A stretch of 64,000 bases of DNA from Glandiceps talaboti. Taxonomy: Eukaryota; Hemichordata; Enteropneusta; Spengelidae. Position numbers and translations under genes: made by a program. The notes beneath the pieces are model-generated. The model saw nothing but the letters and a program-made list of their open reading frames with translations, did not search any database and was not told where the DNA came from. Positions 1-20,287 of the stretch are shown here, in pieces; the stretch's first letter is position 1, and every line of letters starts with the position of its first letter. The DNA lies in assembly GCF_964340395.1 (NCBI RefSeq), contig NC_135560.1:2227501-2291500 (forward strand), read 5' to 3'.

Positions 1-138
1 TCAGTGAGTATCTTTACACTGCAATCAAATATATGAAGTACTGTTACTGTAGTCACATGTCTTTAGTAGTTGCAATAACAGTTTGTCAAATGAGAATTGC
101 AATTCATTGCCCAAACAACACGTAAAACTATAACTTAC

Positions 139-708
139 GTCAACATAGCTTTCTGGGCGTTTGTATATATTTGTCTGTCGGATCGTCTTCGTGACAAGAT
201 CAATGGCAAAGGGGCTTCGGAGAGGTCGGAACGATGGCTCATAGTTAGGTTGGTTACGACATCTTGAAGAAGGGTCACAGTTCGTATGATTGTCCTGAAA
301 AGAGTGGATTCATTGGTGTCAAGTCAGGGTGGAGAACATGTTGGATACAAGAGAACAAATTAAAATAAATCAGATGTATTATGCAAAGCGTTACGACAAG
401 AATCGGATGCATTTTATGAAATATTAAGAATATACCAGTATCTTTAACTCCAATTTATCCATCGAAAATAATATTTGAACATAAAGATTATGCATTACTT
501 GGTAATGTGCGACAATATTATCTAGATTTGTGCGAAGCAATGTCGCCGCCTCTGCTCGGGATTGGGGCGTACCACCATTATCTTTGATATATTTCCTCGC
601 TCTCCTCGCTCTCTTCATGGCCCAGTAGCAATGAGTTTTTACATTTGCACCTTTTAAATCAAAATAAAATAAAATGGATATTATTAAAGTGAAAATAAAT
701 AAATACAT
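139..708 (-). CDS. Partial minus-strand gene, two exons visible, runs off the left edge
   Basis: Two exons join in phase on the minus strand. The upstream one ends at 499 before a GTAATG donor (493-498). The next is 139-294, with a TTTCAG acceptor and a GTAAGT donor (133-138), exactly 52 codons and open. The upstream exon may begin at an ATG at 708, which gives a hydrophobic start (MYLFIFTLIISILFYFDL), or at an acceptor near 655, in which case the hydrophobic part is intron. Visible motifs are HCYWAMKRARRARKYI, then across the junction HYQ/DNHTNCDPSSRCRN, then NYEPSF and IYKRPESYV. The HYQ-x-NH-x-C...SRC pattern followed by NYEPS and IYK-P-YV resembles, from memory, an uncharacterised family repeated many times in aquatic invertebrate genomes and probably linked to mobile DNA. 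No function is assigned. The remaining exons lie left of the window. Confidence 0.5.
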
Positions 709-1048
709 TAAAATACATTATTTGAACATCTTTACGTAATCAATTTAATAACGTCTAAATGAAAAACTCGTTTTGATTGATAAACACATAAAAAAAATTA
801 TGAGACAGCACTATATGATGAAGACCAGAGAGGACCGTGTTTAAAAAGACAAAAAATAACAACTTTGGAACGCATTTAGAGAAGCCGAACGACTCAAGGC
901 TATTCAATTTTTTAATATTTTTATTCCCGATTTTAATACATGATATGCATTTTAAAGTAATTGGAGTTGATCTCGGCCATTTCGGCATGTTTCTGCTTGC
1001 CACGTGGTATAACTTTTCACCCACCTTTATCCGATAGTTCAGGGTGCC
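709..1048. promoter_or_regulatory. Intergenic gap between two divergent ORFs
   Basis: This AT-rich stretch separates the minus-strand gene on the left from the plus-strand Cys-rich ORF on the right. It could hold a shared promoter, but I see no clear TATA or initiator element. Open frames on both strands here are short, mutually overlapping and featureless. The designation as a regulatory region is inference from gene orientation only. Confidence 0.2.
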
Positions 1049-1513
1049 ATGTCTTGCCCTTGCTCCGTTGTTGAGTCAACTGACGAGGTCTCGGCCAGCA
1101 ACGACAGTGGTATCGATATCGGTGACGAGGCCTCGGCCATCAATGACAGTGTTATCGGGGACGATCTGCAAGATCAAAACAACGACATTGCTTTGCATCA
1201 AAACGAATGTCCGCACTGCCTTTGCTACCCGTGTGTCACAACATACCGACAAGACTGGCTTGGTATGGGCCAGGAACCTTGTGACGAAAATGTTTTGGTT
1301 CGCCATCGGCTCTACCGAAAGTATTGGAATATGCTCGACCGAAGAAATGCGTGGAACGATCCACGCTACTTACATAGGAAGCAGCAACTAATGCAGGCTG
1401 ATGATGTTGCCATCAGTCGTAGGGAAGTGATGCCTAAATGCGTCACTTCGCAGGTACGGTCTCTTTATCCAAATTTACCCGGTGTGCCGTACAGAGGTCA
1501 TAGCTGGGCGTAA
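1049..1513 (+). CDS. Cys-rich hypothetical protein, 154 aa, single-exon reading
   Basis: The ORF starts at ATG 1049 with MSCPCSVVESTDEVSASNDS. An acidic Ser/Asp-rich first 45 residues are followed by a compact domain with ECPHCLCYPCV, a QDWLGMGQ segment, YRKYWNMLDRRNAWNDPRYL and a tail REVMPKC...LYPNLPGVPYRGHSW. The two CxxC-like pairs suggest metal binding. From memory, the CxC-PCVT, WLGxGQ, YxxxWxMxxxRxAWxDPRY and VR-LYPN-G-PY-GH-W blocks occur together in a repeated invertebrate protein family of unknown function. That would favour the unspliced reading, since the tail is kept. Alternatively a donor after CAG at 1453 (GTACGG) would splice it in phase 0 to the exon at 2247. The protein is divergent from the left-edge gene. 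It may be a mobile-element passenger rather than a host gene. Confidence 0.5.
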   Translation: MSCPCSVVESTDEVSASNDSGIDIGDEASAINDSVIGDDLQDQNNDIALHQNECPHCLCYPCVTTYRQDWLGMGQEPCDENVLVRHRLYRKYWNMLDRRNAWNDPRYLHRKQQLMQADDVAISRREVMPKCVTSQVRSLYPNLPGVPYRGHSWA

Positions 1514-1755
1514 GCTCGGTCTAACCGAACGGCTGAAAAGCCACAAACCAAACGGACCTTTTCAGGGCCACCACATCCTCCAAAAAGAGTGTACCTTACC
1601 TAAACTACACGTTCATGTTTTGCGTATGTCGGTGTTGTCATTTGTTAGCAATTTTATTCGAATTTGAGATCAAAACACCTTTCTAATTGGTTTTCTACTG
1701 TATGTGTAAATGGTACTCCCATTACCAAAAAATAAAACTCAAACAGAAAGACAAT

Positions 1756-1787
<32 letters not shown>

Positions 1788-2116
1788 AACACAAAATAGT
1801 CACATTTCTACCACTGTATACTTTTGCCTTGTCGCCGGACCGTACTTCTGATTTGATCATTACCGTTATGTTATTATGGTAAATAATCTAGCGAATTGAT
1901 TATCGAGATACTACCAACCCCCCAGGGAGTTACGCAAACGTTTACACAGTATTTGAGTGACAGCTGTTTGGACGCTTCTAACCTAACATTTCGCCACATA
2001 CCACATGATAACATACATCAAATTTCGCTCCCAGATCATCATAATTTACAAAACAATTCACACAGGCACCTCTTCTACATATTTATAATTCATTTTGGGA
2101 TACATTTAGAAGACAA

Positions 2117-2182
<66 letters not shown>

Positions 2183-2246
2183 CATACTTGTTCGTGTTTG
2201 GTTTGAGACATGCTCATGTACAAATATATAATTATTCATATTTTAG
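1514..2246. other. Non-coding stretch with CA and GATT microsatellites
   Basis: No supported exon. It holds a (CA)n tract at about 1757-1783 and a (GATT)n tract of about 15-16 units at 2118-2181, followed by AT-rich sequence up to the acceptor TTTTAG at 2241-2246. Confidence 0.6.
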
Positions 2247-10450
<8,204 letters not shown>

Positions 10451-11340
10451 GAAATTACCCAGTAGATTGAGCTTAACTTTGTTGAGAATGTGTAGATTTG
10501 TCCTCATTAATAGCTGACACAGTGAGAACAGTACATTGTTAATTAACTATAATGTTTACTTTACTAATTCCTCTGGTGGTAAAGTGTGTAGCATGGCCAG
10601 TTTGGTTTATGACTTGATTATGTAATATGTTGTAAGACAGCTGTTTCAACACCTACCCATATAAACTGAATGTAGCTGGCTTTTACAATATTACAATAAG
10701 ACAACCAAGAAAGTTAAACCTGTTACATTGGTATGACTTGGTTCCAAATTGATTTTAAAAATATAAAGAAGTACAAAACCTTGTAGACACATCACTTTAA
10801 AGTTTGATTAGGATGTTGCTATACTTGTCATGATTAAGTACACTTCCAACCTAGGATGGCTGGATTATGATGATGGAAATTAGGTATGAAAATTTTGTTT
10901 TGCGTTATTTTTAATTTGTTGGCCATAGTCATCAAGAAGAAGCTGTGTGTGTGTGTGTGTGTGAGTGTGTGTGTGTGTGTGTGATACTTGGTGGGGATGG
11001 CATTATGTCTGGTGTCTAGTTGGGGTGTTTTTCAAAGAACAATTGGGCCACAGGTATATGTAATTTTGGACAAATATGTGATTTTTGATTTTGATAACAA
11101 GGAAACCGCACTTAATTAAAAATTGAAGTACTTAAGTCATATTATTTGTGTATGCAGTCCATTTCTTCAAGCAGTATGAGTGTTGGTGTAAGTTATGTTC
11201 TGTAACAATAACTATACAACAGAAAATAATGTTCTCCATGAAGCAATCAATGTTTGCCACATGGGGAAGGGCCTTTTAGTCCCTGTGGTTTCTGTATCTG
11301 TATAAATACTGGAAACAAGCTCACTACTGAGCAAAATTTT
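10451..11340. other. Non-coding AT-rich stretch with a TG microsatellite
   Basis: No supported gene. A (GT)n tract of about 18 units lies at 10946-10982. Just after it is a short piece resembling the dispersed family (GATACTTGGTGGGGATGGCA ... GTCTAGTTGGG). Confidence 0.5.
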
Positions 11341-11882
11341 TCTAGGGTAAGTGAGTGCACTCAGTCATTAGTCCCTGTGGGCTGCTAGTGCAGTCTTAAA
11401 TTGTTCTGTTGTGTTGCTAGTGACAATGTTTTTCGGTAACCGATTCCAGTCTACAATAGTTAATGGTATGAATGAATGTTTGCATGTTTCAGTTTTACAC
11501 ATAGGTATTTTAATTGCCTTTGAATGTGATCGCCTAGATGGTCTAGTGTTAAATGAAAATAGCGTGTCGGCAGGGATGGCTACCAATCTGATTAAAATCC
11601 GATGTAGATGTCGGCTAATCGTGCATTGCTATCTTACCATCGTTATTTAGCTTGAATTGACCTTTGTAGTAGATGTTTACGTTTTTAGCCTGATCGCCTC
11701 CTCTGGATTGGGATGGCTACAAGGCCTTGTACAATCTTGTAGAGGAGCAATAAACGCTGATCTCTCCTGCATTCTACCAATGGCTGCCAGTGAAGATCAT
11801 GTATCATTTTTGTAACACTGCTGGAGTCATTATAAACGAATCTGGCTGCGCGACGTTGTATCCCTTCAAGTCGATCAATTAT
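11341..11882 (-). pseudogene. Decayed non-LTR retrotransposon 3' end (reverse transcriptase C-terminus)
   Basis: Minus strand from 11882 downward reads DRLEGIQRRAARFVYND, then MIHDLHWQPLVECRRDQRL and LLLYKIVQGLVAIP, then frame breaks. An ORF at 11586-11368 follows: RRSHSKAIKIPMCKTETCKH, SFIPLTIVDWNRLPKNIV and a final AAHRD. These blocks (LE-IQRRAARFV, L-WxxLxxRR, LxxLYKIV, TIxDWNxLP) are typical of the region after the reverse transcriptase core in CR1/L2/jockey-type LINEs. The copy is 5'-truncated and frameshifted, so it is not functional. Confidence 0.75.
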
Positions 11883-11951
11883 ATTAATATACTAGTCGAT
11901 CAATTATATTAATATACTAGTCGATCAATTATATTAATATACTAGTCTAAT
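11871..11951. repeat. Three exact 25 bp repeats joining the LINE fragment to the satellite
   Basis: Three identical 25 bp copies starting TCGATCAATTATATTAATAT run from 11871 to 11945. The first half of the unit is the 5' end of the LINE fragment. The second half (ATTAATATACTAG) is the end of the 63 bp satellite unit. This marks a junction micro-duplication. Confidence 0.8.
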
Positions 11952-12170
11952 CACAGGGTGCTCAGGCTCATTTAGTTCTGTTTACAAATATAAACAAAAC
12001 AAAATAAACATACAAGAAACAAATAAATAAACAAGTAAACAAACAAACAAAATAAACTGACAAATGAGTAGATACATACATGAGTAAACGACAACAAACC
12101 AACGAACACCCAAACATTTTGTTTTGTTTATATTTGTAAACAGAACTAAATGAGCCTGGGCACCCTGTGG
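11952..12170. mobile_element. MITE (about 219 bp) inserted in the 63 bp satellite
   Basis: Terminal inverted repeats of about 53 bp: 11952-12004 (CACAGGGTGCTCAGGCTCAT start) against 12116-12169, with about one mismatch. It is flanked by TCTAAT on both sides (11946-11951 and 12171-12176). Removing the element and one TCTAAT restores the satellite consensus ACTAGTCTAATATGG. The interior is A/C-rich (AAACAAAC). It is non-autonomous, with no ORF. Confidence 0.8.
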
Positions 12171-14035
12171 TCTAATATGGTATTGTAAGTAGCTCCAGCT
12201 TGGGGACGGTCTAGGTAAATATTAATGTACTAGTCTAATATAATGGTATTGTGAGTAGCTCCAACTTGGGGACGGTTTCGGGAAATATTAATATACTAGT
12301 CTAATATGGTATTGTGAGTAGCTCCAACTTGGGGACGGTTTCGGGAAATATTAATATACTAGTCTAATATGGTATTGTGAGTAGCTCCAACTTGGGGACG
12401 GTTTCGGGAAATATTAATGTACTAGTCTAATATGGTATTGTGAGTAGCTCCAACTTGGGGACGGTTTCGGGAAATATTAATGTACTAGTCTAATATGGTG
12501 TTGTGGGTAGCTCCAACTTGGGGACGGTTTCGGGAAATATTAATGTACTAGTCTAATATGGTGTTGTGAGTAGCTCCAACTTGGGGACGGTTTCGGGAAA
12601 TATTAATGTACTAGTCTAATATGGTATTGTGAGTAGCTCCAACTTGGGGACGGTTTCGGGAAATATTAATGTACTAGTCTAATATGGTATTGTGAGTAGC
12701 TCCAACTTGGGGACGGTTTTGGGAAATATTAATGTACTAGTCTAATATGGTGTTGTGGGTAGCTCCAACTTGGGGACGGTTTCGGGAAATATTAATATAC
12801 TTGTCTAATATGGTATTGTGAGTAGCTCCAACTTGGGGATGGTTTCGGGAAATATTAATATACTAGTCTAATATGGTGTTGTGGGTAGCTCCAACTTGGG
12901 GACGGTTTCGGGAAATATTAATGTACTAGTCTAATATGGTGTTGTGGGTAGCTCCAACTTGGGGACGGTTTCGGGAAATATTAATGTACTAGTCTAATAT
13001 GGTATTGTGAGTAGCTCCAACTTGGGGATGGTTTCGGGAAATATTAATATACTAGTCTAATATGGTGTTGTGGGTAGCTCCAACTTGACGGTTTCGGGAA
13101 ATATTAATATACTAGTCTAATATGGTGTTGTGGGTAGCTCCAACTTGGGGACGGTTTCGGGAAATATTAATATACTAGTCTAATATGGTATTGTGGGTAG
13201 CTCCAACTTGGGGACGGTTTCGGGAAATATTAATATACTAGTCTAATATGGTGTTGTGGGTAGCTCCAACTTGGGGACGGTTTCGGGAAATATTAATATA
13301 CTAGTCTAATGTGGTGTTGTGGGTAGCTCCAACTTGGGGACGGTTTCGGGAAATATTAATATACTAGTCTAATGTGGTGTTGTGGGTAGCTCCAACTTGA
13401 CGGTTTCGGGAAATATTAATATACTAGTCTAATATGGTGTTGTGGGTAGCTCCAACTTGGGGACGGTTTCGGGAAATATTAATATACTAGTCTAATATGG
13501 TGTTGTGGGTAGCTCCAACTTGGGGACGGTTTCGGGAAATATTAATATACTAGTCTAATATGGTGTTGTGGGTAGCTCCAACTTGGGGACGGTTTCGGGA
13601 AATATTAATATACTAGTCTAATATGGTGTTGTGGGTAGCTCCAACTTGGGGACGGTTTCGGGAAATATTAATGTACTAGTCTAATGTGGTGTTGTGGGTA
13701 GCTCCAACTTGGGGACGGTTTCGGGAAATATTAATGTACTAGTCTAATATGGTATTGTGGGTAGCTCCAACTTGGGGACGGTTTCGGGAAATATTAATGT
13801 ACTAGTCTAATATGGTATTGTGGGTAGCTCCAGCTTGGGGACGGTTTCGGGAAATATTAATATACTAGTCTAATATGGTATTGTGAGTAGCTCCAACTTG
13901 GGGACGGTTTCGGGAAATATTAATATACTAGTCTAATATGGTATTGTGAGTAGCTCCAACTTGGGGACGGTTTCAGGAAATATTAATATACTAGTCTAAT
14001 ATGGTGTTGTGGGTAGCTCCAACTTGGGGACGGTT
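12171..14035. repeat. Satellite, 63 bp unit, about 29 copies
   Basis: The unit contains TCTAATATGGTATTGTGAGT, AGCTCCAACTTGGGGACGG and TTTCGGGAAATATTAATGTA. Copies are nearly identical. Variation is concentrated at TATT/TGTT, GAG/GGG and ATGT/ATAT sites. Two units (about 13085 and 13400) lack GGG and are 60 bp. Confidence 0.95.
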
Positions 14036-14882
14036 ATGATATGTCTATCCATTGTGCCATACATACATATATCCAGTTGTACACAATGTCTATCCATTGT
14101 GCCATACATACATATATCCAGTTGTACACACTGTCTATCCATTGTGCCATACATATATATATCCAGTTGTACACACTGTCTATCCATTGTGCCATACATA
14201 CATATATCCAGTTGTACACACTGTCTATCCATTGTGCCATACATACATATATCCAGTTGTACACACTGTCTATCCATTGTGCCATACATACATATATCCA
14301 GTTGTACACACTGTCTATCCATTGTGCCATACATATATATATCCAGTTGTACACACTGTCTATCCATTGTGCCATACATACATATATCCAGTTGTACACA
14401 CTGTCTATCCATTGTGCCATACATACATATATCCAGTTGTACACACTGTCTATCCATTGTGCCATACATACATATATCCAGTTGTACACAATGTCTATCC
14501 ATTGTGGCATACATACATATATCCAGTTGTACACTATGTCTATCCATTGTGGCATACATATATATATTGAGTTGTACACTATGCCTAATTGTGCCATACA
14601 TACATATATCCAGTTGTACACACTGTCTATCCATTGTGCCATACATATATATATATATATATATCCAGTTGTACACAATGTCTATCCATTGTGCCATACA
14701 TATATATATATATCCAGTGATACACAATGTCTATCCATTGTGCCATACATATATATATCCAGTTGTACACAATGTCTATCCATTGTGCCATACATATATA
14801 TATATATCCAGTTGTACACTATGTCTATCCATTGTGCCATACATATATATATCCAGTTGTACACTATGTCTATCCATTGTGC

Positions 14883-14949
<67 letters not shown>

Positions 14950-15830
14950 AGTGATACACAATGTCTATCCATTGTGCCATACATATATATATATATCCAG
15001 TTGTACACAATGTCTATCCATTGTGCCATACATATATATATATATCCAGTTGTACACTATGTCTATCCATTGTGCCATACATACATATATCCAGTTGTAC
15101 ACTATGTCTATCCATTGTGCCATACATATATATATCCAGTTGTACACTATGTCTATCCATTGTGCCATACATATATATATCCAGTTGTACACTATGTCTA
15201 TCCATTGTGCCATACATATATATATATATCCAGTTGTACACTATGTCTATCCATTGTGCCATACATATATATATCCAGTTGTACACTGTGTCTATCCATT
15301 GTGGCATACATACATATATCCAGTTGTACACACTGTCTATCCATTGTGCCATACATACATATATCCAGTTGTACACTATGTCTATCCATTGTGCCATACA
15401 TACATATATCCAGTTGTACACTATGTCTATCCATTGTGCCATACATACATATATCCAGTTGTACACACTGTCTATCCATTGTGGCATACATACATATATC
15501 CAGTTGTACACTATGTCTATCCATTGTGGCATACATACATATATCCAGTTGTACACACTGTCTATCCATTGTGCCATACATACATATACCCGGTTGTACA
15601 CAATGTCTATCCATTGTGGCATACATACATATACCCAGGTGTAGGTCTATCCATTGTGGCATACATACATATACCCAGTTGTAAGTCTATCCATTGTGGC
15701 ATACATACATATACCCAGGTGTAGGTCTATCAAGTGTGCCATACATACCGTACATATATCTAGTTGTACACTATAATATGTCTATCGAGTGTGCCATACA
15801 TACATATATCAAGTTGTACACTATAATAAA
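14036..15830. repeat. Satellite, 45 bp unit, about 39 copies, with AT-dinucleotide expansions
   Basis: The unit contains TGTCTATCCATTGTGCCATA then CATACATATATCCAGTTGTA. It abuts the 63 bp satellite directly at about 14035. A (TA)n block inside the unit is expanded in several copies, most at about 14887-14947. Because 45 is a multiple of three, long open frames of over 500 codons appear on both strands. They are not genes. Confidence 0.95.
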
Positions 15831-16419
15831 TGTAATCTCCACATTACACAAATCCTGTATACAAATTCATAATGTAAATATTAAGTTAATTTTATTGAGT
15901 TGAGAATTAAAATGAGAAATGATCACCAAATAGTACAAACCATAATTAATATGACATTGACAGGCTTAGTGAACTGTATTTTAAACCAATCATGGTTATA
16001 TCAACCCATTCCTAACAAAAGAAATTTACATACTGGCATGTAATTATGTATTTTATTTAAGTGTTTAAGTTTGATTTTAACTGTAAGGATTACATTGAAA
16101 TGTACACAAAATATTACTCAACAACAATTGAAGTGTGTAGTACATATTTTGGCTGTGGTTTATTTGCATAATGGATGGCTTTTTACAAGGTGCTACATGT
16201 TTTTAACATGTAAATGTCTTTGCTGTACCCATTCAGTAATTCCTCAATGGCAATTATACACACTCAGTCACTTTAAAAATGTCAGAATACTTTCACTAAA
16301 TCAGTAACAATTATGTAAATTCAAGTAGTAATGTCTGGGAGTTAAACTCAAAGACAATTATGAGATAGTTGGTCTGATGTGTAACCTTCATGCCATATAT
16401 TAAATTATGATAAACAATG
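15831..16419. other. Non-coding spacer between satellites
   Basis: AT-rich single-copy-looking sequence. Short open frames occur without recognisable protein features or convincing splice sites. Confidence 0.5.
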
Positions 16420-19400
16420 TAACCTACAACCTGTACCTAGTACAGCCATGTCACTTGGCCCTACAACCTGTACCTAGTACAGCCACGTCACTTGGCCCTT
16501 CAACCTGTACCTAGTACAGCCATGTCACTTGGCCCTACAACCTGTACCTAGTACAGCCATGTCACTTGGCCCTTCAACCTGTACCTAGTACAGCCACGTC
16601 ACTTGGCCCTACAACCTGCACCTAGTACAGCCATGTCGCTTGGCCCTACAACCTGTACCTAGTACAGCCATGTCGCTTGGCCCTACAACCTGTACCTAGT
16701 ACAGCCATGTCACTTGGCCCTACAACCTGTACCTAGTACAGCCATGTCACTTGGCCCTACAACCTGTACCTAGTACAGCCATGTCACTTGGCCTTACAAC
16801 CTGTACCTAGTACAGCCATGTCACTTGGCCCTACAACCTGTACCTAGTACAGCCATGTCACTTGGCCTTACAACCTGTACCTAGTACAGCCATGTCACTT
16901 GGCCCTACAACCTGTACCTAGTACAACCTGTACCTAGTACAGCCATGTCACTTGGCCCTACAACCTGTACCTAGTACAGCCATGTCACTTGGCCCTACAA
17001 CCTGTACCTAGTACAGCCATGTCACTTGGCCCTACAACTTGTACCGAGTACAGCCATGTCACTTGGCCCTACAACCTGTACCTAGTACAACCTGTACCTA
17101 GTACAGCCATGTCACTTGGCCCTACAACCTGTACCTAGTACAGCCATGTCACTTGGCCCTACAACCTGTACCTAGTACAGCCATGTCACCTGGCCCTACA
17201 ACCTGTACCTAGTACAGCCACGTCACTTGGCCCTACAACCTGTACCTAGTACAGCCATGTCACTTGGCCCTACAACCTGCACCTAGTACAGCCATGTCAC
17301 TTGGCCCTACAACCTGTACCTAGTACAGCCATGTCACTTGGCCCTACAACCTGTACCTAGTACAGCCATGTCACTTAGCCCTACAACCTGTACCTAGTAC
17401 AGCCACGTCACTTGGCCCTACAACCTGCACCTAGTCCAGCCATGTCGCTTGGCCCTACAACCTGTACCTAGTACAGCCATGTCACTTGGCCCTACAACCT
17501 GTACCTACATTTGTAGTACAGCCATGTCACTTGGCCCTACAACCTGTACCTAGTACAGCCATGTCACTTGGCCCTACAACCTGTACCTAGTACAGCCATG
17601 TCACTTGGCCCTACAACCTGTACCTAGTACAATCATGTCACTTGGCCCTACAACCTGTACCTAGTCCAGCCATGTCACTTGGCCCTACAACCTGTACCTA
17701 GTACAGCCATGTCACTTGGCCCTACAACCTGTACCTACATTTGTAGTACAGCCATGTCACTTGGCCCTACATCCTGTACCTAGTACAGCCATGTCACTTG
17801 GCCCTACAACCTGTACCTAGTACAGCCATGTCACTTGGCCCTACAACCTGTACCTAGTACAGCCATGTCACTTGGCCCTACAACCTGCACCTAGTCCAGC
17901 CATGTCGCTTGGCCCTACAACCTGTACCTAGTACAGCCATGTCACTTGGCCCTACAACCTGTACCTACATTTGTAGTACAGCCATGTCACTTGGCCCTAC
18001 AACCTGTACCTAGTACAGCCATGTCACTTGGCCCTACAACCTGTACCTAGTACAGCCATGTCACTTGGCCCTACAACCTGTACCTAGTACAGCCATGTCA
18101 CTTCGCCCTACAACCTGTACCTAGTACAGCCATGTCACTTGGCCCTACAACCTGTACCTAGTACAGCCATGTCACTTGGCCCTACAACCTGTACCTAGTA
18201 CAACCTGTACCTAGTACAGCCATGTCACTTAGCCCTACAACCTGTACCTAGTACAGCCATGTCACTTGGCCCTACAACCTGTACCTAGTACAGCCATGTC
18301 ACTTGGCCCTACAACCTGTACCTAGTACAGCCATGTCACTTGGCCCTACAACCTGTACCATGTCACTTGGCCCTACAACCTGTACCTACATTTGTAGTAC
18401 AGCCATATCACTTGGCCCTACAACCTGTACATAGTACATCCATGTCACTTGGCCCTACAACCTGTACCTAGTACAGCCATGTCACTTGGCCCTACAACCT
18501 GTACCTAGTACAGCCATGTCACTTGGCCCTACAACTTGTACCTAGTACAGCCATGTCACTTGGCCCTACAACCTGTACCTACATTTGTAGTACAGCCATG
18601 TCACTTGGCCCTACAACCTGTACCTACATTTGTAGTACAGCCATATCACTTGGCCCTACAACCTGTACATAGTACAGCCATGTCACTTGGCCCTACAACC
18701 TGTACCTACATTTGTAGTACAGCCATATCACTTGGCCCTACAACCTGTACCTAGTACAGCCATATCACTTGGCCCTACAACCTGTACCTAGTACAGCCAT
18801 GTCACTTGGCCCTACAACCTGTACCTAGTACAGCCATGTCACTTGGCCCTACAACCTGTACCTAGTACAGCCATGTCACTTGGCCCTACAACCTGTACAT
18901 AGTACATCCAAGTCACTTGGCCCTACAACCTGTACCTAGTACAGCCACGTCACTTGGCCCTACAACCTGTACCTAGTACAGCCATGTCACTTGGCCCTAC
19001 AACCTGTACCTAGTACAGCCATGTCACTTGGCCCTACAACCTGTACCTAGTACAGCCATGTCACTTGGCCCTACAACCTGTACCTAGTACATCCATGTCA
19101 CTTGGCCCTACAACCTGTACCTAGTACAGCCACGTCACTTGGCCCTACAACCTGTACCTAGTACAGCCACGTCACTTGGCCCTACAACCTGTACCTAGTA
19201 CAGCCATGTCACTTGGCCCTACAACCTGTACCTAGTACAGCCATGTCACTTGGCCCTACAACCTGTACCTAGTACAGCCATGTCACTTGGCCCTACAACC
19301 TGTACCTAGTACATCCATGTCACTTGGTCCTACAACCTGTACCTAGTACAGCCATGTCACTTGGCCCTACAACCTGTACCTAGTACAGCCATGTCACTTG

Positions 19401-19575
19401 GCCCTACAACCTGTACCTAGTACAGCCATGTCACTTGGCCCTACAACCTGTACCTAGTACAGCCATGTCACTTGGCCCTACAACCTGTACCTAGTACAGC
19501 CATGTCACTTGGCCCTACAACCTGTACCTAGTACAGCCATGTCACTTGGCCCTACAACCTGTACCTAGTACATCC
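16420..19575. repeat. Satellite, 37 bp unit, about 85 copies
   Basis: The unit contains ACCTAGTACAGCCATGTCAC then TTGGCCCTACAACCTGT. A longer variant carrying ACATTTGTAG recurs near 17510, 17735 and 17960 and again at 18387, 18587, 18625 and 18710. Part of the array therefore grew by duplicating blocks of about six units (about 225 bp). Some units are truncated (for example near 16920, 17085 and 18200). Confidence 0.95.
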
Positions 19576-20287
19576 ATATCTAGTTACTCTAGTATTCAGC
19601 AAGTGTCTGACAGCAGCCTCTAAGTAATACTCAATGTACTTCTACAAAATATCAGACTGGCTTTCAATATATACATTTACTTAGTCACAAAAAATAAAGA
19701 ATTGGCACAACTTAAAAGATACATTGCACGGATAAATATACTATCAAAATGATTGATGTCAAATGTATGGAATTTGAAACTGAACCTATATTTACCATAA
19801 TTTGATAAACAGAATGAGTATAAAAGAAAATATCGCTGTGAAGATCAGTTCTAGTCAGCCAGAAAGAAACAGACAGAGAGAGACAGACAGGCAGGCAGCC
19901 AGCCAGCCAGCCAGCCAGACAGACAGACAGACAGCCAGCCAGCCAGACATGTCAGACAGCCAGAGACAGACAGACAAACAAACAAACAAACAAACAAACA
20001 AACAAACAGACAGACAGGCAGTCAGTCAGACAGAGACAGACAGACATGCAGATAGCAGCCAGAGACAGACACACAGACAGGCAGCCAGACAGACAGAGAC
20101 AGACAGACACATCTGTCCCATTTACATTTAACAATCTGAATTAGGTGCTCTTCCTGAATTGCCTCGAATACATAAAATTAACATATGTGTACATTAGATG
20201 TACTACCACCTAAAACTTACATGTGTAGCAAGAAAATAAATATCAAAATCGACAGAATTCTGTAGAACGCTCTTTTAAAGTGAATAA
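19576..20287. other. 3' flank of the JmjC gene with (CAGA/CAGC/AAAC)n simple repeats
   Basis: 19858-20112 is a low-complexity GACA, CAGC and AAAC tract. The rest is AT-rich. It should contain the 3' UTR of the minus-strand JmjC gene, but I see no unambiguous AATAAA on that strand. Confidence 0.5.

Noticed and set aside
14009-15724. Open frames of over 500 codons on the plus strand and over 200 on the minus strand
   Set aside because: They follow from a 45 bp satellite unit with no stop in several frames; all frames and both strands are open and the content is the repeat itself.
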